Assembly: GCF_001514305.1 (NCBI RefSeq)
Contig: NZ_KQ949083.1
Coordinates: forward strand, 89,257 to 153,256
Direction of reading: 5' to 3'
Source of the DNA: Streptomyces dysideae
Lineage (GTDB): Bacteria; Actinomycetota; Actinomycetes; Streptomycetales; Streptomycetaceae
Length of the DNA: 64,000 nucleotides
Positions 8,910-16,643 of this stretch are shown here, piece by piece. The notes under the pieces were generated by a model. The model was not told the DNA's origin. It saw nothing but the letters and a program-made list of their open reading frames with translations, and ran no database searches. How positions within the stretch are numbered: position 1 is the first letter of the stretch; every line of letters begins with the position of its first letter. The position numbers and the translations under genes were made by a program.

Positions 8910-8921
8910 GAACGCGGACAT

Positions 8922-10136
8922 CTATCCCTGGAACCGATACTCTTCGAGCAGCCTGCGACCGATGATCATTTTCTGGATCTCGGCGGTACCTTCACCGATA
9001 AGCAGCATCGGAGCCTCTCGGTAGAGGCGCTCGATCTCGTACTCCTTGGAGAAGCCGTAGCCGCCGTGGATCCGGAAGGAGTCCTCCACGACCTCCTTGC
9101 AGTACTCGGAGGCGAGGTACTTCGCCATCCCAGCCTCAAGGTCGTTTCGTTCCCCGGAGTCCTTTTTGCGTGCCGCGTTCACCATCATCGCATGCGCGGC
9201 CTCGACCTTGGTAGCCATCTCGGCCAGCTTGAACTGGATCGCCTGGTGCTGGGCGATCGGCTTGCCGAAAGTGTGCCGCTGCTGGGCGTATGCGACGCCG
9301 AGTTCGAAGGCACGCTGCGCGACGCCACAGCCACGCGCCGCCACGTTGACGCGGCCGACCTCGACCCCGTCCATCATTTGGTAAAAACCTCGGCCGGTGG
9401 CCCCGCCGAGCACCCGATCGGCCGGAATCCGCAGGCCGTCCATGATGAGTTCGGTCGTGTCGACGCCCTTGTAGCCCATCTTGTCGATCTTGCCCGGAAT
9501 GGTCAGGCCCGGACGGACCTCACCGAAGCCCGGCTCCTTCTCCACGAGGAAGGTCGTCATCGACTTGTGCGGCGCGGTGGCTGTTTCTTGACTGGAGTGT
9601 CCTTCGTCACTTCGGACGAGAACGGCGACCAGATTTGAGGTGCCGCCGTTCGTCAGCCACATCTTCTGGCCGTTCAGGACGTACTCGTCGCCGTCCTTCA
9701 CCGCCTTGGAGGTGATGGCCGACACATCCGAGCCGAGGCCCGGCTCGGACATCGAGAAGGCGCCCCGGATGTCGCCGGCCGCCATCCTCGGCAGGAAGTG
9801 GTCCTTCTGCTCCTGCGTACCGTGCTGCTTGAGCATGTACGCCACGATGAAGTGCGTGTTGATGATCCCGGAGACCGACATCCAGCCGCGGGCGATCTCC
9901 TCCACGCACAGCGCGTACGTCAGGAGCGACTCGCCCAGACCCCCGTACTCCTCGGGGATCATCAGACCGAACAGGCCCAGCTCCTTGAGCCCGTCGACGA
10001 TCTGCTGCGGATACTCGTCGCGGTGCTCCAGCTCGGTCGCGACCGGGATGATCTCCTTGTCCACGAAGTCGCGGACGGTGGACAGGATCTCCTGCTGGAT
10101 GTCGGTCAGACCGGCGGTCTGGGCGAGTCGCGCCAT
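8922..10136 (-). CDS. Acyl-CoA dehydrogenase, probable methylsuccinyl-CoA dehydrogenase
   Basis: This 404-residue flavoprotein has the acyl-CoA dehydrogenase signatures FSMSEPGLGSD (about residue 130) and, near the C-terminus, IHGGYGFSKEYEIERLYREA followed by GEGTAEIQK, where the catalytic glutamate is expected. It is the last gene of the ccr-meaA operon. In the ethylmalonyl-CoA pathway the missing dehydrogenase step is oxidation of (2S)-methylsuccinyl-CoA to mesaconyl-CoA, which is the likely role. It is shorter than the roughly 550-residue proteobacterial Mcd but of the normal length for Streptomyces homologues. The ATG at 10136 follows AGGAGAAG and sits two bases after the MaoC stop. Confidence 0.88.
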   Translation of the reverse strand: MARLAQTAGLTDIQQEILSTVRDFVDKEIIPVATELEHRDEYPQQIVDGLKELGLFGLMIPEEYGGLGESLLTYALCVEEIARGWMSVSGIINTHFIVAYMLKQHGTQEQKDHFLPRMAAGDIRGAFSMSEPGLGSDVSAITSKAVKDGDEYVLNGQKMWLTNGGTSNLVAVLVRSDEGHSSQETATAPHKSMTTFLVEKEPGFGEVRPGLTIPGKIDKMGYKGVDTTELIMDGLRIPADRVLGGATGRGFYQMMDGVEVGRVNVAARGCGVAQRAFELGVAYAQQRHTFGKPIAQHQAIQFKLAEMATKVEAAHAMMVNAARKKDSGERNDLEAGMAKYLASEYCKEVVEDSFRIHGGYGFSKEYEIERLYREAPMLLIGEGTAEIQKMIIGRRLLEEYRFQG

Positions 10137-10138
10137 GG

Positions 10139-10651
10139 CTACTTCTCCTGCTCCTTGAGCTCGGGGCGGCCGGGCTGCTCGCCGCCGCGCTCCTTGATGT
10201 ACGTCTCGGTGGGAACCATCACCTTGCGGCGGAACACGCACACCAGCGTGCCGTCCTGCTTGTAGCCCTTGGTCTCGACGTGGACGATGCCGCGGTCGTT
10301 CTTCGACTTCGACGGCCACTTGTCGAGCACGGTCGTCTCGCCGTAGATGGTGTCGCCGTGAAAGGTCGGCGCCACGTGCCTCAGCGACTCGATCTCCAGG
10401 TTGGCGATCGCCTTGCCGGAGACGTCCGGCACGGACATGCCCAGCAGCAGCGAGTAGATGTAGTTCCCCACGACGACGTTCTTGCCGAAGTCCGTCGTCC
10501 TCTCCGCATAGTTGGTGTCCATGTGGAGCGGGTGGTGGTTCATGGTGAGGAGACAGAAGAGGTGGTCGTCGTACTCCGTGACCGTCTTCCCGGGCCAGTG
10601 CTTGTAGACCGCCCCGACCTCGAACTCCTCGTAGGTGCGCCCGAACTGCAT
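10139..10651 (-). CDS. MaoC-family hydratase, probable mesaconyl-CoA hydratase
   Basis: This 170-residue single hot-dog-fold protein carries the hydratase-2 active-site pattern, seen as NHHPLHMDTNYA near residue 60. The family adds water across enoyl-CoA double bonds. In the ethylmalonyl-CoA pathway a MaoC protein converts mesaconyl-CoA to beta-methylmalyl-CoA, and its place between the lyase and dehydrogenase genes fits that step. Four bases separate it from the upstream lyase gene, and two bases separate it from the downstream dehydrogenase gene. Confidence 0.88.
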   Translation of the reverse strand: MQFGRTYEEFEVGAVYKHWPGKTVTEYDDHLFCLLTMNHHPLHMDTNYAERTTDFGKNVVVGNYIYSLLLGMSVPDVSGKAIANLEIESLRHVAPTFHGDTIYGETTVLDKWPSKSKNDRGIVHVETKGYKQDGTLVCVFRRKVMVPTETYIKERGGEQPGRPELKEQEK

Positions 10652-10655
10652 GGCC

Positions 10656-11615
10656 TTACGCCTCCGGAATCTCGAACTTGCTCGTGCGCTGCATACCGGC
10701 GGCGCGTCCCTTGCCGGAGATGACCAGGGCCATCTTGCGGCTGGCCTCGTCGATCATCTCGTCGCCGAGCATCGCGGAGCCCTTCTTGCCGCCCGCCTCG
10801 GACGTGTAGTAGTCGTACGCGTCCAGGATCAGCTCGGCGTGGTCGTAGTCCTCCTGCGAGGGCGAGAAGATCTCGTTGGACGCCTCGACCTGGCCCGGGT
10901 GCAGCACCCACTTGCCGTCGAAGCCGAGGGCGGCGGCCCGCTGGGCGACCTCGCGGTAGCCGTCGATGTTGCGGATCTGCAGGTAGGGGCCGTCGATCGC
11001 CTGGAGGTTGTTGGCGCGGGCGGCCATCAGGATCTTCATCAGGATGTAGTGGTAGGCGTCCGCCGGGTAGCCGGGCGGCTGCTCACCCACGACCAGCGAC
11101 TTCATGTTGATCGACGCCATGAAGTCGGCCGGGCCGAAGATGATCGTCTCGACGCGCGGGGAGGCCTGCGCGATCTCGTTGACGTGGTTGAGGCCCTGCG
11201 CGTTCTCGATCTGCGCCTCGATGCCGATCCGCCCGACCTCGAAGCCCATCGTCTTCTCGATCTGAGTGAGGAGCAGGTCCAGCGCGACGACCTGCTGGGC
11301 GTCCTGCACCTTCGGCAGCATGATGCAGTCGAGGTTCTGGCCCGCGCCCTCGACGACGGTCACGACATCGCGGTACGTCCACTCGGTCGTCCAGTCGTTG
11401 ACGCGCACGACCCTCGTCTTGCCCGTCCAGTCGCCCTCGTTGAGGAACTTGACGATCGTGTGCCTCGCCTCGGGCTTGGCGAGCGGCGCGCACGCGTCCT
11501 CCAGGTCGAGGAAGACCTGGTCCGCCGGGAGGCCCTGCGCCTTCTCCAGGAAGCGCGGGTTCGAGCCCGGCACTGCCAGGCAGGAGCGCCGCGGACGAAG
11601 ACGGTTGACGGTCAT
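10656..11615 (-). CDS. HpcH/HpaI/CitE-family lyase, probable malyl-CoA/beta-methylmalyl-CoA lyase
   Basis: This 319-residue protein starts with LRPRRSCLAVPGSNPRFLEK and carries the metal-binding DLEDACAP motif near residue 38, both typical of CitE-like C-C lyases. In the ethylmalonyl-CoA pathway this family cleaves beta-methylmalyl-CoA to glyoxylate and propionyl-CoA, and makes or cleaves malyl-CoA. The ATG overlaps the meaA stop (ATGA), so the two genes are translationally coupled. Citrate lyase activity is unlikely because no CitDF partners are present. Confidence 0.88.
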   Translation of the reverse strand: MTVNRLRPRRSCLAVPGSNPRFLEKAQGLPADQVFLDLEDACAPLAKPEARHTIVKFLNEGDWTGKTRVVRVNDWTTEWTYRDVVTVVEGAGQNLDCIMLPKVQDAQQVVALDLLLTQIEKTMGFEVGRIGIEAQIENAQGLNHVNEIAQASPRVETIIFGPADFMASINMKSLVVGEQPPGYPADAYHYILMKILMAARANNLQAIDGPYLQIRNIDGYREVAQRAAALGFDGKWVLHPGQVEASNEIFSPSQEDYDHAELILDAYDYYTSEAGGKKGSAMLGDEMIDEASRKMALVISGKGRAAGMQRTSKFEIPEA

Positions 11616-13828
11616 GCGGGGACCTCCAGGGGGTCGAGCTTGTTCGCTGTGCGGATCTCGTCGACGATACGGCCGATGATCCCGGTGATGTCGAAGTCCT
11701 TCGGGGTGAAGACGGCGGCCACTCCGGCGGCCCTGAGCTGCTCGGCGTCACCGTTCGGGATGATCCCGCCGGCGATCACCGGGATGTCGGCCGCACCGGC
11801 CTCCCGCAAGCGCTCCAGCACGTCCGGCACCAGCTGCGCGTGCGAACCGGACAGGATGGACAGGCCGACCGCGTGCACGTCCTCCGCGAGGGCCGCGTCC
11901 ACGATCTGTTCGGGCGTCAGCCGGATGCCCTGGTAGACCACCTCGAAGCCGGCGTCACGCGCGCGTACGGCGATCTGCTCGGCACCGTTGGAGTGCCCGT
12001 CCAGGCCCGGCTTGCCGACCAGGAAGCGCAGCTTGCCGACACCCAGGTCCTGGGCCGTACGGTCGACCTTGCGGCGGACCTCGCTCAGGGCCGAGCCCTC
12101 CTCGGCGGGGATCGCCACCGGCGCCGACGAGACACCGGTCGGGGCGCGGAACTCGCCGAACACCTCGCGCAGCGCCCCGGCCCACTCGCCGGTCGTGACC
12201 CCGGCGCGGGCGCACTCCAGGGTGGCCTCCATGAGGTTGGCGTCGGTGGCGGCTGCTTCTCGCAGCCGCCCCAACGCCCTGCATCGCCGCGAGTGGCTGA
12301 AGGGCGGCTGTTGGCGTCCTCGCTCGCCCGAAGGCGGGCGATTCTGGTCCGTACCTCGGCTGGGTACCACCTCGGGTTCCTGCTTCACGGGCCTCTGCCG
12401 ATCCCCGAAGGGCGCGGTCTTACACAAGCCTCCACAGGCGTCACTTTCCGCCTGCCCGGCGGTAGGTCCTTCAACTCCGTTGTCGGACAAGGCGACTTTA
12501 TCCGCATTGCGGCGCCATTCGTGCAGGGCCTGGACTACCCGCGCTTCCACCGCTGGGTCCACTGTCTGGATCGCGGTGTCCAGGTCGGCGGTCAGCGGGT
12601 TCGGCTCGGTCGTCTCGAAGATGTTGACGCCGACGATCTTCTCCTGCCCGGACTCGATGCGGGCCCGGCGCTCGGCGTGCGAGGCGACGAGCTGCGACTT
12701 GAGGTAGCCGGACTCGACAGCCGCCATCGCGCCGCCCATCTCCTGGATCCGCTCGATCTCGGCGAGGGACTCCTCGACCAGCGCCTCGACCTTCGCCTCG
12801 ACCACCTTCGAGCCCTCGAAGATGTCCTCGTACTCCAGCAGGTCGCTCTCGTAGGCCAGGACCTGCTGCATCCGCAGCGACCACTGCTGGTCCCAGGGCC
12901 GGGGAAGACCCAGCGCCTCGTTCCAGGCGGGGAGCTGCACGGCACGCGCGCGTGCGTCCTTCGAGAGGGTCACGGCCAGCATCTCCAGCACGATCCGCTG
13001 GACGTTGTTCTCCGGCTGCGCCTCGGTCAGACCGAGGGAGTTGACCTGGACGCCGTAGCGGAAGCGGCGCTGCTTGGGGTTCTCGATGCCGTACCGCTCG
13101 CGTGTGACCTTGTCCCAGATGCGGCCGAAGGCGCGCATCTTGCACATCTCCTCGACGAACCGGACGCCCGCGTTCACGAAGAAGGAGATACGCGCGACGA
13201 CATCGCCCATGCGCTCCTGAGGCACCTGCCCGCTGTCCCGCACGGCGTCCAGCACGGCGATCGCCGTCGACATCGCGTACGCGATCTCCTGGACCGGCGT
13301 GGCGCCCGCCTCCTGCAGGTGGTAGCTGCAGATGTTGATCGGGTTCCACTTCGGGATGTGGGAGACCGTGTACGCGATCATGTCCGTCGTCAGCCGGAGC
13401 GAGGGAACCGGCGGGAACACGTGCGTGCCCCGCGACAGGTACTCCTTGACGATGTCGTTCTGGGTCGTCCCCTGGAGCTGGGTGATGTCCGCACCCTGCT
13501 CCTCCGCGACGACCTGGTAGAGCGCCAGCAGCCACATGGCGGTGGCGTTGATGGTCATCGAGGTGTTCATCTGCTCCAGGGGGATGTCCTGGAACAGCCT
13601 GCGCATGTCACCGAGATGGGCCACCGGCACCCCGACCCGGCCGACCTCGCCGCGGGCGAGGACGTGGTCGGAGTCGTAGCCGGTCTGCGTCGGCAGGTCG
13701 AACGCCACCGACAGACCTGTCTGACCCTTGGCGAGGTTGCGCCGGTACAGCTCGTTGGACGCCTCGGCCGTGGAGTGACCGGCGTAGGTCCGCATGAGCC
13801 ACGGCCGGTCCTTCTGACGCTCACTCAT
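11612..13828 (-). CDS. meaA: Ethylmalonyl-CoA mutase (MeaA) with in-frame insertion
   Basis: This 738-residue B12-dependent mutase has a TIM-barrel domain (about 1-435, with FDLPTQTGYDSDH near the start) and a C-terminal cobalamin domain (about 585-730) with the DxHxxG motif in GLDGHSNGAEQIA. It interconverts ethylmalonyl-CoA and methylsuccinyl-CoA. The start region MSERQKDRPWLMRTYAGHS is typical of MeaA. It is unusually long: a stretch of about 66 residues (about 439-504) interrupts the linker between ALHEWRR and QQPPFSH, which are normally adjacent. Without that stretch it would be about 672 residues, close to the family. The reading frame stays open, so the protein may still be active. It lies nine bases after ccr. 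Confidence 0.9.
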   Translation of the reverse strand: MSERQKDRPWLMRTYAGHSTAEASNELYRRNLAKGQTGLSVAFDLPTQTGYDSDHVLARGEVGRVGVPVAHLGDMRRLFQDIPLEQMNTSMTINATAMWLLALYQVVAEEQGADITQLQGTTQNDIVKEYLSRGTHVFPPVPSLRLTTDMIAYTVSHIPKWNPINICSYHLQEAGATPVQEIAYAMSTAIAVLDAVRDSGQVPQERMGDVVARISFFVNAGVRFVEEMCKMRAFGRIWDKVTRERYGIENPKQRRFRYGVQVNSLGLTEAQPENNVQRIVLEMLAVTLSKDARARAVQLPAWNEALGLPRPWDQQWSLRMQQVLAYESDLLEYEDIFEGSKVVEAKVEALVEESLAEIERIQEMGGAMAAVESGYLKSQLVASHAERRARIESGQEKIVGVNIFETTEPNPLTADLDTAIQTVDPAVEARVVQALHEWRRNADKVALSDNGVEGPTAGQAESDACGGLCKTAPFGDRQRPVKQEPEVVPSRGTDQNRPPSGERGRQQPPFSHSRRCRALGRLREAAATDANLMEATLECARAGVTTGEWAGALREVFGEFRAPTGVSSAPVAIPAEEGSALSEVRRKVDRTAQDLGVGKLRFLVGKPGLDGHSNGAEQIAVRARDAGFEVVYQGIRLTPEQIVDAALAEDVHAVGLSILSGSHAQLVPDVLERLREAGAADIPVIAGGIIPNGDAEQLRAAGVAAVFTPKDFDITGIIGRIVDEIRTANKLDPLEVPA
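12315..12512 (-). mobile_element. Insertion inside meaA resembling the 3' end of an IS200/IS605 tnpB element
   Basis: About 198 bp (66 codons) interrupt the linker of meaA in frame; edges are approximate to a few bases. The inserted peptide is polar and Gly/Pro/Gln-rich (it includes VKQEPEVVPSRGT and PPSGERG) and has no similarity to the mutase. On the minus strand it holds a perfect 7-bp hairpin TCGCCCG-CCTT-CGGGCGA (12324-12341) close to its downstream edge, plus other G/C hairpins. From memory, this sequence style matches the variable C-terminal tails of actinobacterial TnpB proteins, the region that also encodes the guide (omega) RNA and right end. No transposase domain remains. The origin is an inference. 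Confidence 0.5.
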
Positions 13829-13837
13829 CTATGGCCC

Positions 13838-15181
13838 TCAGATGTTCCGGAAGCGGTTGATGGCGTCGACGTGCTTCGCGCGCAGCTCCTCGTCGCGCAC
13901 GCCCAGGCCCTCCTCGGGCGCCAGGCACAGCACACCGACCTTGCCCTGGTGGAGGTTGCGGTGCACGTCGTACGCGGCCTGCCCGGTCTCCTCCAGCGAG
14001 TACACCTTGGACAGCGTCGGGTGGATCTTGCCCTTCGCGACCAGCCGGTTGGCCTCCCAGGCCTCGCGGTAGTTGGCGAAGTGCGAGCCGATGATCCGCT
14101 TCAGGGACATCCACAGGTAGCGGTTGTCGTACTCGTGGTTGTAGCCGGACGTCGAGGCGCAGGTGACGATGGTGCCGCCCTTGCGGGTGACGTACACGGA
14201 GGCGCCGAAGGTCTCGCGGCCCGGGTGTTCGAAGACGATGTCGACGTCCTCGCCGCCCGTGAGCTCACGGATCCGCTTCCCGAAGCGCTTCCACTCCTTC
14301 GGGTCCTGGGTGTGCTCGTCCTTCCAGAACTTGTAGTCCTCGGCGGTGCGGTCGATGATCGCCTCGGCGCCCATCGCCCGGCAGATCTCCGCCTTCTGGG
14401 GCGAGGACACGACACAGATGGGGTTGGCGCCGCCGGCCAGCGCGAACTGCGTGGCGTACGAGCCGAGCCCGCCGCTCGCGCCCCAGATCAGGACGTTGTC
14501 GCCCTGCTTCATGCCGGCGCCGTTGCGGGAGACCAGCTGCCGGTAGGCGGTGGAGTTCACGAGCCCGGGGGCCGCGGCCTCCTCCCAGCTCAGATGCTGT
14601 GGCTTCGGCATCAGCTGGTTGGACTTGACCAGCGCGATCTCCGCCAGCCCGCCGAAGTTGGTCTCGAAGCCCCAGATGCGCTGCTCGGGGTCGAGCATGG
14701 TGTCGTTGTGGCCGTCGCTCGACTCCAGCTCGACCGACAGGCAGTGGGCGACGACCTCGTCACCAGGCCTCCAGGCGTTGACGCCCGGGCCGGTGCGCAG
14801 GACGACGCCCGCGAGGTCGGAGCCGATGATGTGGTATGGCAGATCGTGGCGCTTCGTCAGCTCGCTGAGCTTGCCGTAGCGCTCCAGGAAACCGAAGGTC
14901 GGCAGCGGCTCGAAGATCGAGGTCCACACGGAGTTGTAGTTGACCGAGGAGGCCATCACGGCCACCAGGGCCTCGCCCGGGCCGAGCTCCGGCACCGGGA
15001 CGTCGTCCAGGTGGGTCGCCTTGCGGGGGTCCTTGTCGCGGGTGGTGAGGCCCGCGAACATGTCCGTCTCGTCCTTGTGCACGGTGATCGCGCGGTACGA
15101 CTCGGGGAGCGGCAGAGCGGCGAAGTCGTCCGGTGTCGTATCCGGCGACTGGATCGCGTCCAGGATGTCCTTCACGGTCAC
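13838..15181 (-). CDS. ccrA: Crotonyl-CoA carboxylase/reductase
   Basis: This 447-residue enzyme of the medium-chain dehydrogenase/reductase superfamily reductively carboxylates crotonyl-CoA with NADPH and CO2 to ethylmalonyl-CoA, an extender unit for polyketides and the entry to the ethylmalonyl-CoA pathway. Length and the sequence AVMASSVNYNSVWTSIFEPL near residue 85 match Streptomyces Ccr. The nucleotide-binding region WGASGGLGSYATQ is near residue 220. GTG at 15181 is used, with GGAGG nine bases upstream. It is the first gene of the five-gene operon ccr-meaA-lyase-maoC-acdH. Confidence 0.95.
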   Translation of the reverse strand: MTVKDILDAIQSPDTTPDDFAALPLPESYRAITVHKDETDMFAGLTTRDKDPRKATHLDDVPVPELGPGEALVAVMASSVNYNSVWTSIFEPLPTFGFLERYGKLSELTKRHDLPYHIIGSDLAGVVLRTGPGVNAWRPGDEVVAHCLSVELESSDGHNDTMLDPEQRIWGFETNFGGLAEIALVKSNQLMPKPQHLSWEEAAAPGLVNSTAYRQLVSRNGAGMKQGDNVLIWGASGGLGSYATQFALAGGANPICVVSSPQKAEICRAMGAEAIIDRTAEDYKFWKDEHTQDPKEWKRFGKRIRELTGGEDVDIVFEHPGRETFGASVYVTRKGGTIVTCASTSGYNHEYDNRYLWMSLKRIIGSHFANYREAWEANRLVAKGKIHPTLSKVYSLEETGQAAYDVHRNLHQGKVGVLCLAPEEGLGVRDEELRAKHVDAINRFRNI

Positions 15182-15325
15182 GGTATTGCCTCCGGCGGTG
15201 CGCGTCCTGAGGGAGGGACGCTGAGGGTTACGTCGGTGCTGCTGGGTTGCCGTCGGTTCGGCGGTGGTGCTGTTCGGCAGCGCTTTGTGGCGCGGGAGGT
15301 TGCCTGTGACGCAGGCGTCCGGGCG

Positions 15326-15344
15326 CGCAAACCGTGGGTTTGCG
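15326..15344. promoter_or_regulatory. Hairpin in the ccr leader region
   Basis: CGCAAACC-gtg-GGTTTGCG forms a perfect 8-bp stem with a three-base loop, about 145 bases upstream of the ccr start and downstream of its likely promoter. It could be an operator, an RNA structure or chance. No cobalamin riboswitch features were recognised in this leader although the operon includes a B12 enzyme. Confidence 0.4.
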
Positions 15345-15396
15345 GGGACAGCCGACGTACGAAAGGTCTCTGCACGCCGGCCGCCCGGACACCTTC

Positions 15397-15425
15397 AACG
15401 TATGGCACCGCGTGTCACCTCGCAA
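15397..15425 (-). promoter_or_regulatory. Candidate promoter of the ccr operon
   Basis: On the minus strand TTGCGA (15425-15420) and TACGTT (15402-15397) are separated by 17 bases, a good match to a vegetative promoter. This would give a leader of about 200 bases before ccr. Apart from this promoter and the hairpin above, the 513-base stretch 15182-15694 holds no convincing gene; open frames on its plus strand have no start signals or recognisable product. Confidence 0.5.
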
Positions 15426-15694
15426 GGCACCGAGTGCCAGAACTTGGCCCTCAGATGAAATCTTTACGTAACAAATGAGCGATGATCGATCAAAGCTACC
15501 GGTGAGTAGATCGTCAATCGGGTGCTGTCGGGTGTTATCGGGCGCGCGGTCAACCACGGCGGTCCGGGAGTGCGCGGGGCAAGTCGACGGCCACAACAGG
15601 CCGGCCCGGCGACCGGACGGCTGGTCGCCGGGCTGCTGGCGGGGGGCGGGTCCGGTGGCGCGGTTCGCGTCCGGGCGGTAGGGGCTAGGCCGGG

Positions 15695-16507
15695 CTAGGC
15701 CCGTTCCTTGAGGGCCTGCTCGATCGTGCGCATGACCTCGTCCAGGGGTGCGTCCGTCCTGGCCACCGTCACCAGGACCTCGCCCTGCGAGGCGACCGAG
15801 GCCGGGGGAGTGCGGGGTGCTGTGTCCCGGCCGGCGCCGATGCCCGTGCCGAACGTCTTCCGTACGATTCCGAAGGCGTGGTCGAGCTGTGCCTCGACGT
15901 CGCCCTGGCCGCCCGCCCGCAGCCAGCGCCGCAGGACGTGGTTGTGGGCGGTGACCACGGCGGACGCGGCGACCTCCGCGAGCAACGGGTCGTCGTTGGC
16001 GTCGTCGTCGTGGGCGTGCTCGTCGAAGTGGCCGAGGAGGTAGCGGGTGAAGAGGCGCTCGTAGCGGGCCACCGACGCGATCTCCGCCTCGCGCAGGGTG
16101 GGCACCTCGCGCGTCAGCTTGTAGCGGGCGACCGAGATCTCCGGCCGGGCCGCGTACATCCGCATGACTTCCTTGATGCCGCGGCACACCGTGTCGAGCG
16201 GATGCTCGTGCGCCGGTGCGGCGTTGAGGACCGCCTCGGCCCGGACCAGGGTGTCGTCGTGGTCCGGGAAGATCGCCTCTTCCTTGGAACGGAAGTGACG
16301 GAAGAACGTGCGGCGGGCGACCCCCGCCGCGGCCGCGATCTCGTCGACGGTGGTCGCCTCGTACCCCTTGGCCGCGAACAGCTCCATCGCCGCGGCCGCC
16401 AGTTCACGGCGCATCTTGAGCCGCTGGGCCGCCGCGCGACTGCCTGCGGCACTTTCCGGTGCGTCGGGCGTGGCTGGTGTACGTGAGGACTTGGCGGGCT
16501 GGGACAT
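15695..16507 (-). CDS. TetR-family transcriptional regulator
   Basis: This 270-residue repressor has an N-terminal TetR helix-turn-helix (about residues 35-85: AAMELFAAKGYEATTVDEIA, then VARRTFFRHFRSKEEA) and a longer C-terminal ligand-binding region. It lies upstream of the ccr operon and downstream of the 3-hydroxyacyl-CoA dehydrogenase gene, all on the same strand, so it probably controls C4 acyl-CoA metabolism. The ATG at 16507 begins MSQPAKSSRTPATPD. A start further upstream (16657) would add low-complexity sequence running through a hairpin, which is unlikely. Confidence 0.9.
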   Translation of the reverse strand: MSQPAKSSRTPATPDAPESAAGSRAAAQRLKMRRELAAAAMELFAAKGYEATTVDEIAAAAGVARRTFFRHFRSKEEAIFPDHDDTLVRAEAVLNAAPAHEHPLDTVCRGIKEVMRMYAARPEISVARYKLTREVPTLREAEIASVARYERLFTRYLLGHFDEHAHDDDANDDPLLAEVAASAVVTAHNHVLRRWLRAGGQGDVEAQLDHAFGIVRKTFGTGIGAGRDTAPRTPPASVASQGEVLVTVARTDAPLDEVMRTIEQALKERA

Positions 16508-16522
16508 GACCCGAACGTACTG

Positions 16523-16546
16523 CATGTGCGCAGCGTGGTGCGCATG
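16523..16546. promoter_or_regulatory. Imperfect inverted repeat upstream of the TetR gene, candidate operator
   Basis: CATGTGCGCA (16523-16532) and TGCGCATG (16539-16546) form an interrupted inverted repeat 16-40 bases upstream of the TetR start codon. TetR proteins often bind such sites to repress themselves and neighbouring genes. Confidence 0.4.
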
Positions 16547-16556
16547 TCCCGGGCTT

Positions 16557-16579
16557 CCCCCGCCCTCGACGGGCGGGGG
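16557..16579 (-). terminator. Hairpin between the 3-hydroxyacyl-CoA dehydrogenase and TetR genes
   Basis: CCCCCGCCC (16557-16565) and GGGCGGGGG (16571-16579) form a perfect 9-bp stem with a five-base loop. It lies 65 bases beyond the dehydrogenase stop and may end that transcript. It also resembles the small palindromic repeats found elsewhere in the window. Confidence 0.55.
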
Positions 16580-16643
16580 AGGTCCGGTCGGGTCGAGCAG
16601 CCCGCCCCAGTCCTCACCGGTTCTGAACCAGTCGCCGGGCTCC

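Noticed and set aside
12315..12512. The meaA insertion as an intein
   Set aside because: It is far too short, has no splicing motifs (no N-terminal Cys/Ser block or C-terminal His-Asn) and sits in a linker.
11840..15478. A continuous open frame of about 1,200 codons on the plus strand, antisense to ccr and meaA
   Set aside because: It mirrors the codon bias of the minus-strand genes, lacks a ribosome binding site and recognisable domains, and the minus-strand proteins are clear family members. Similar long antisense frames across the window are treated the same way.
15182..15694. Cobalamin riboswitch before the B12-dependent pathway operon
   Set aside because: No B12-box or typical multi-helix layout could be recognised; only simple hairpins are present.
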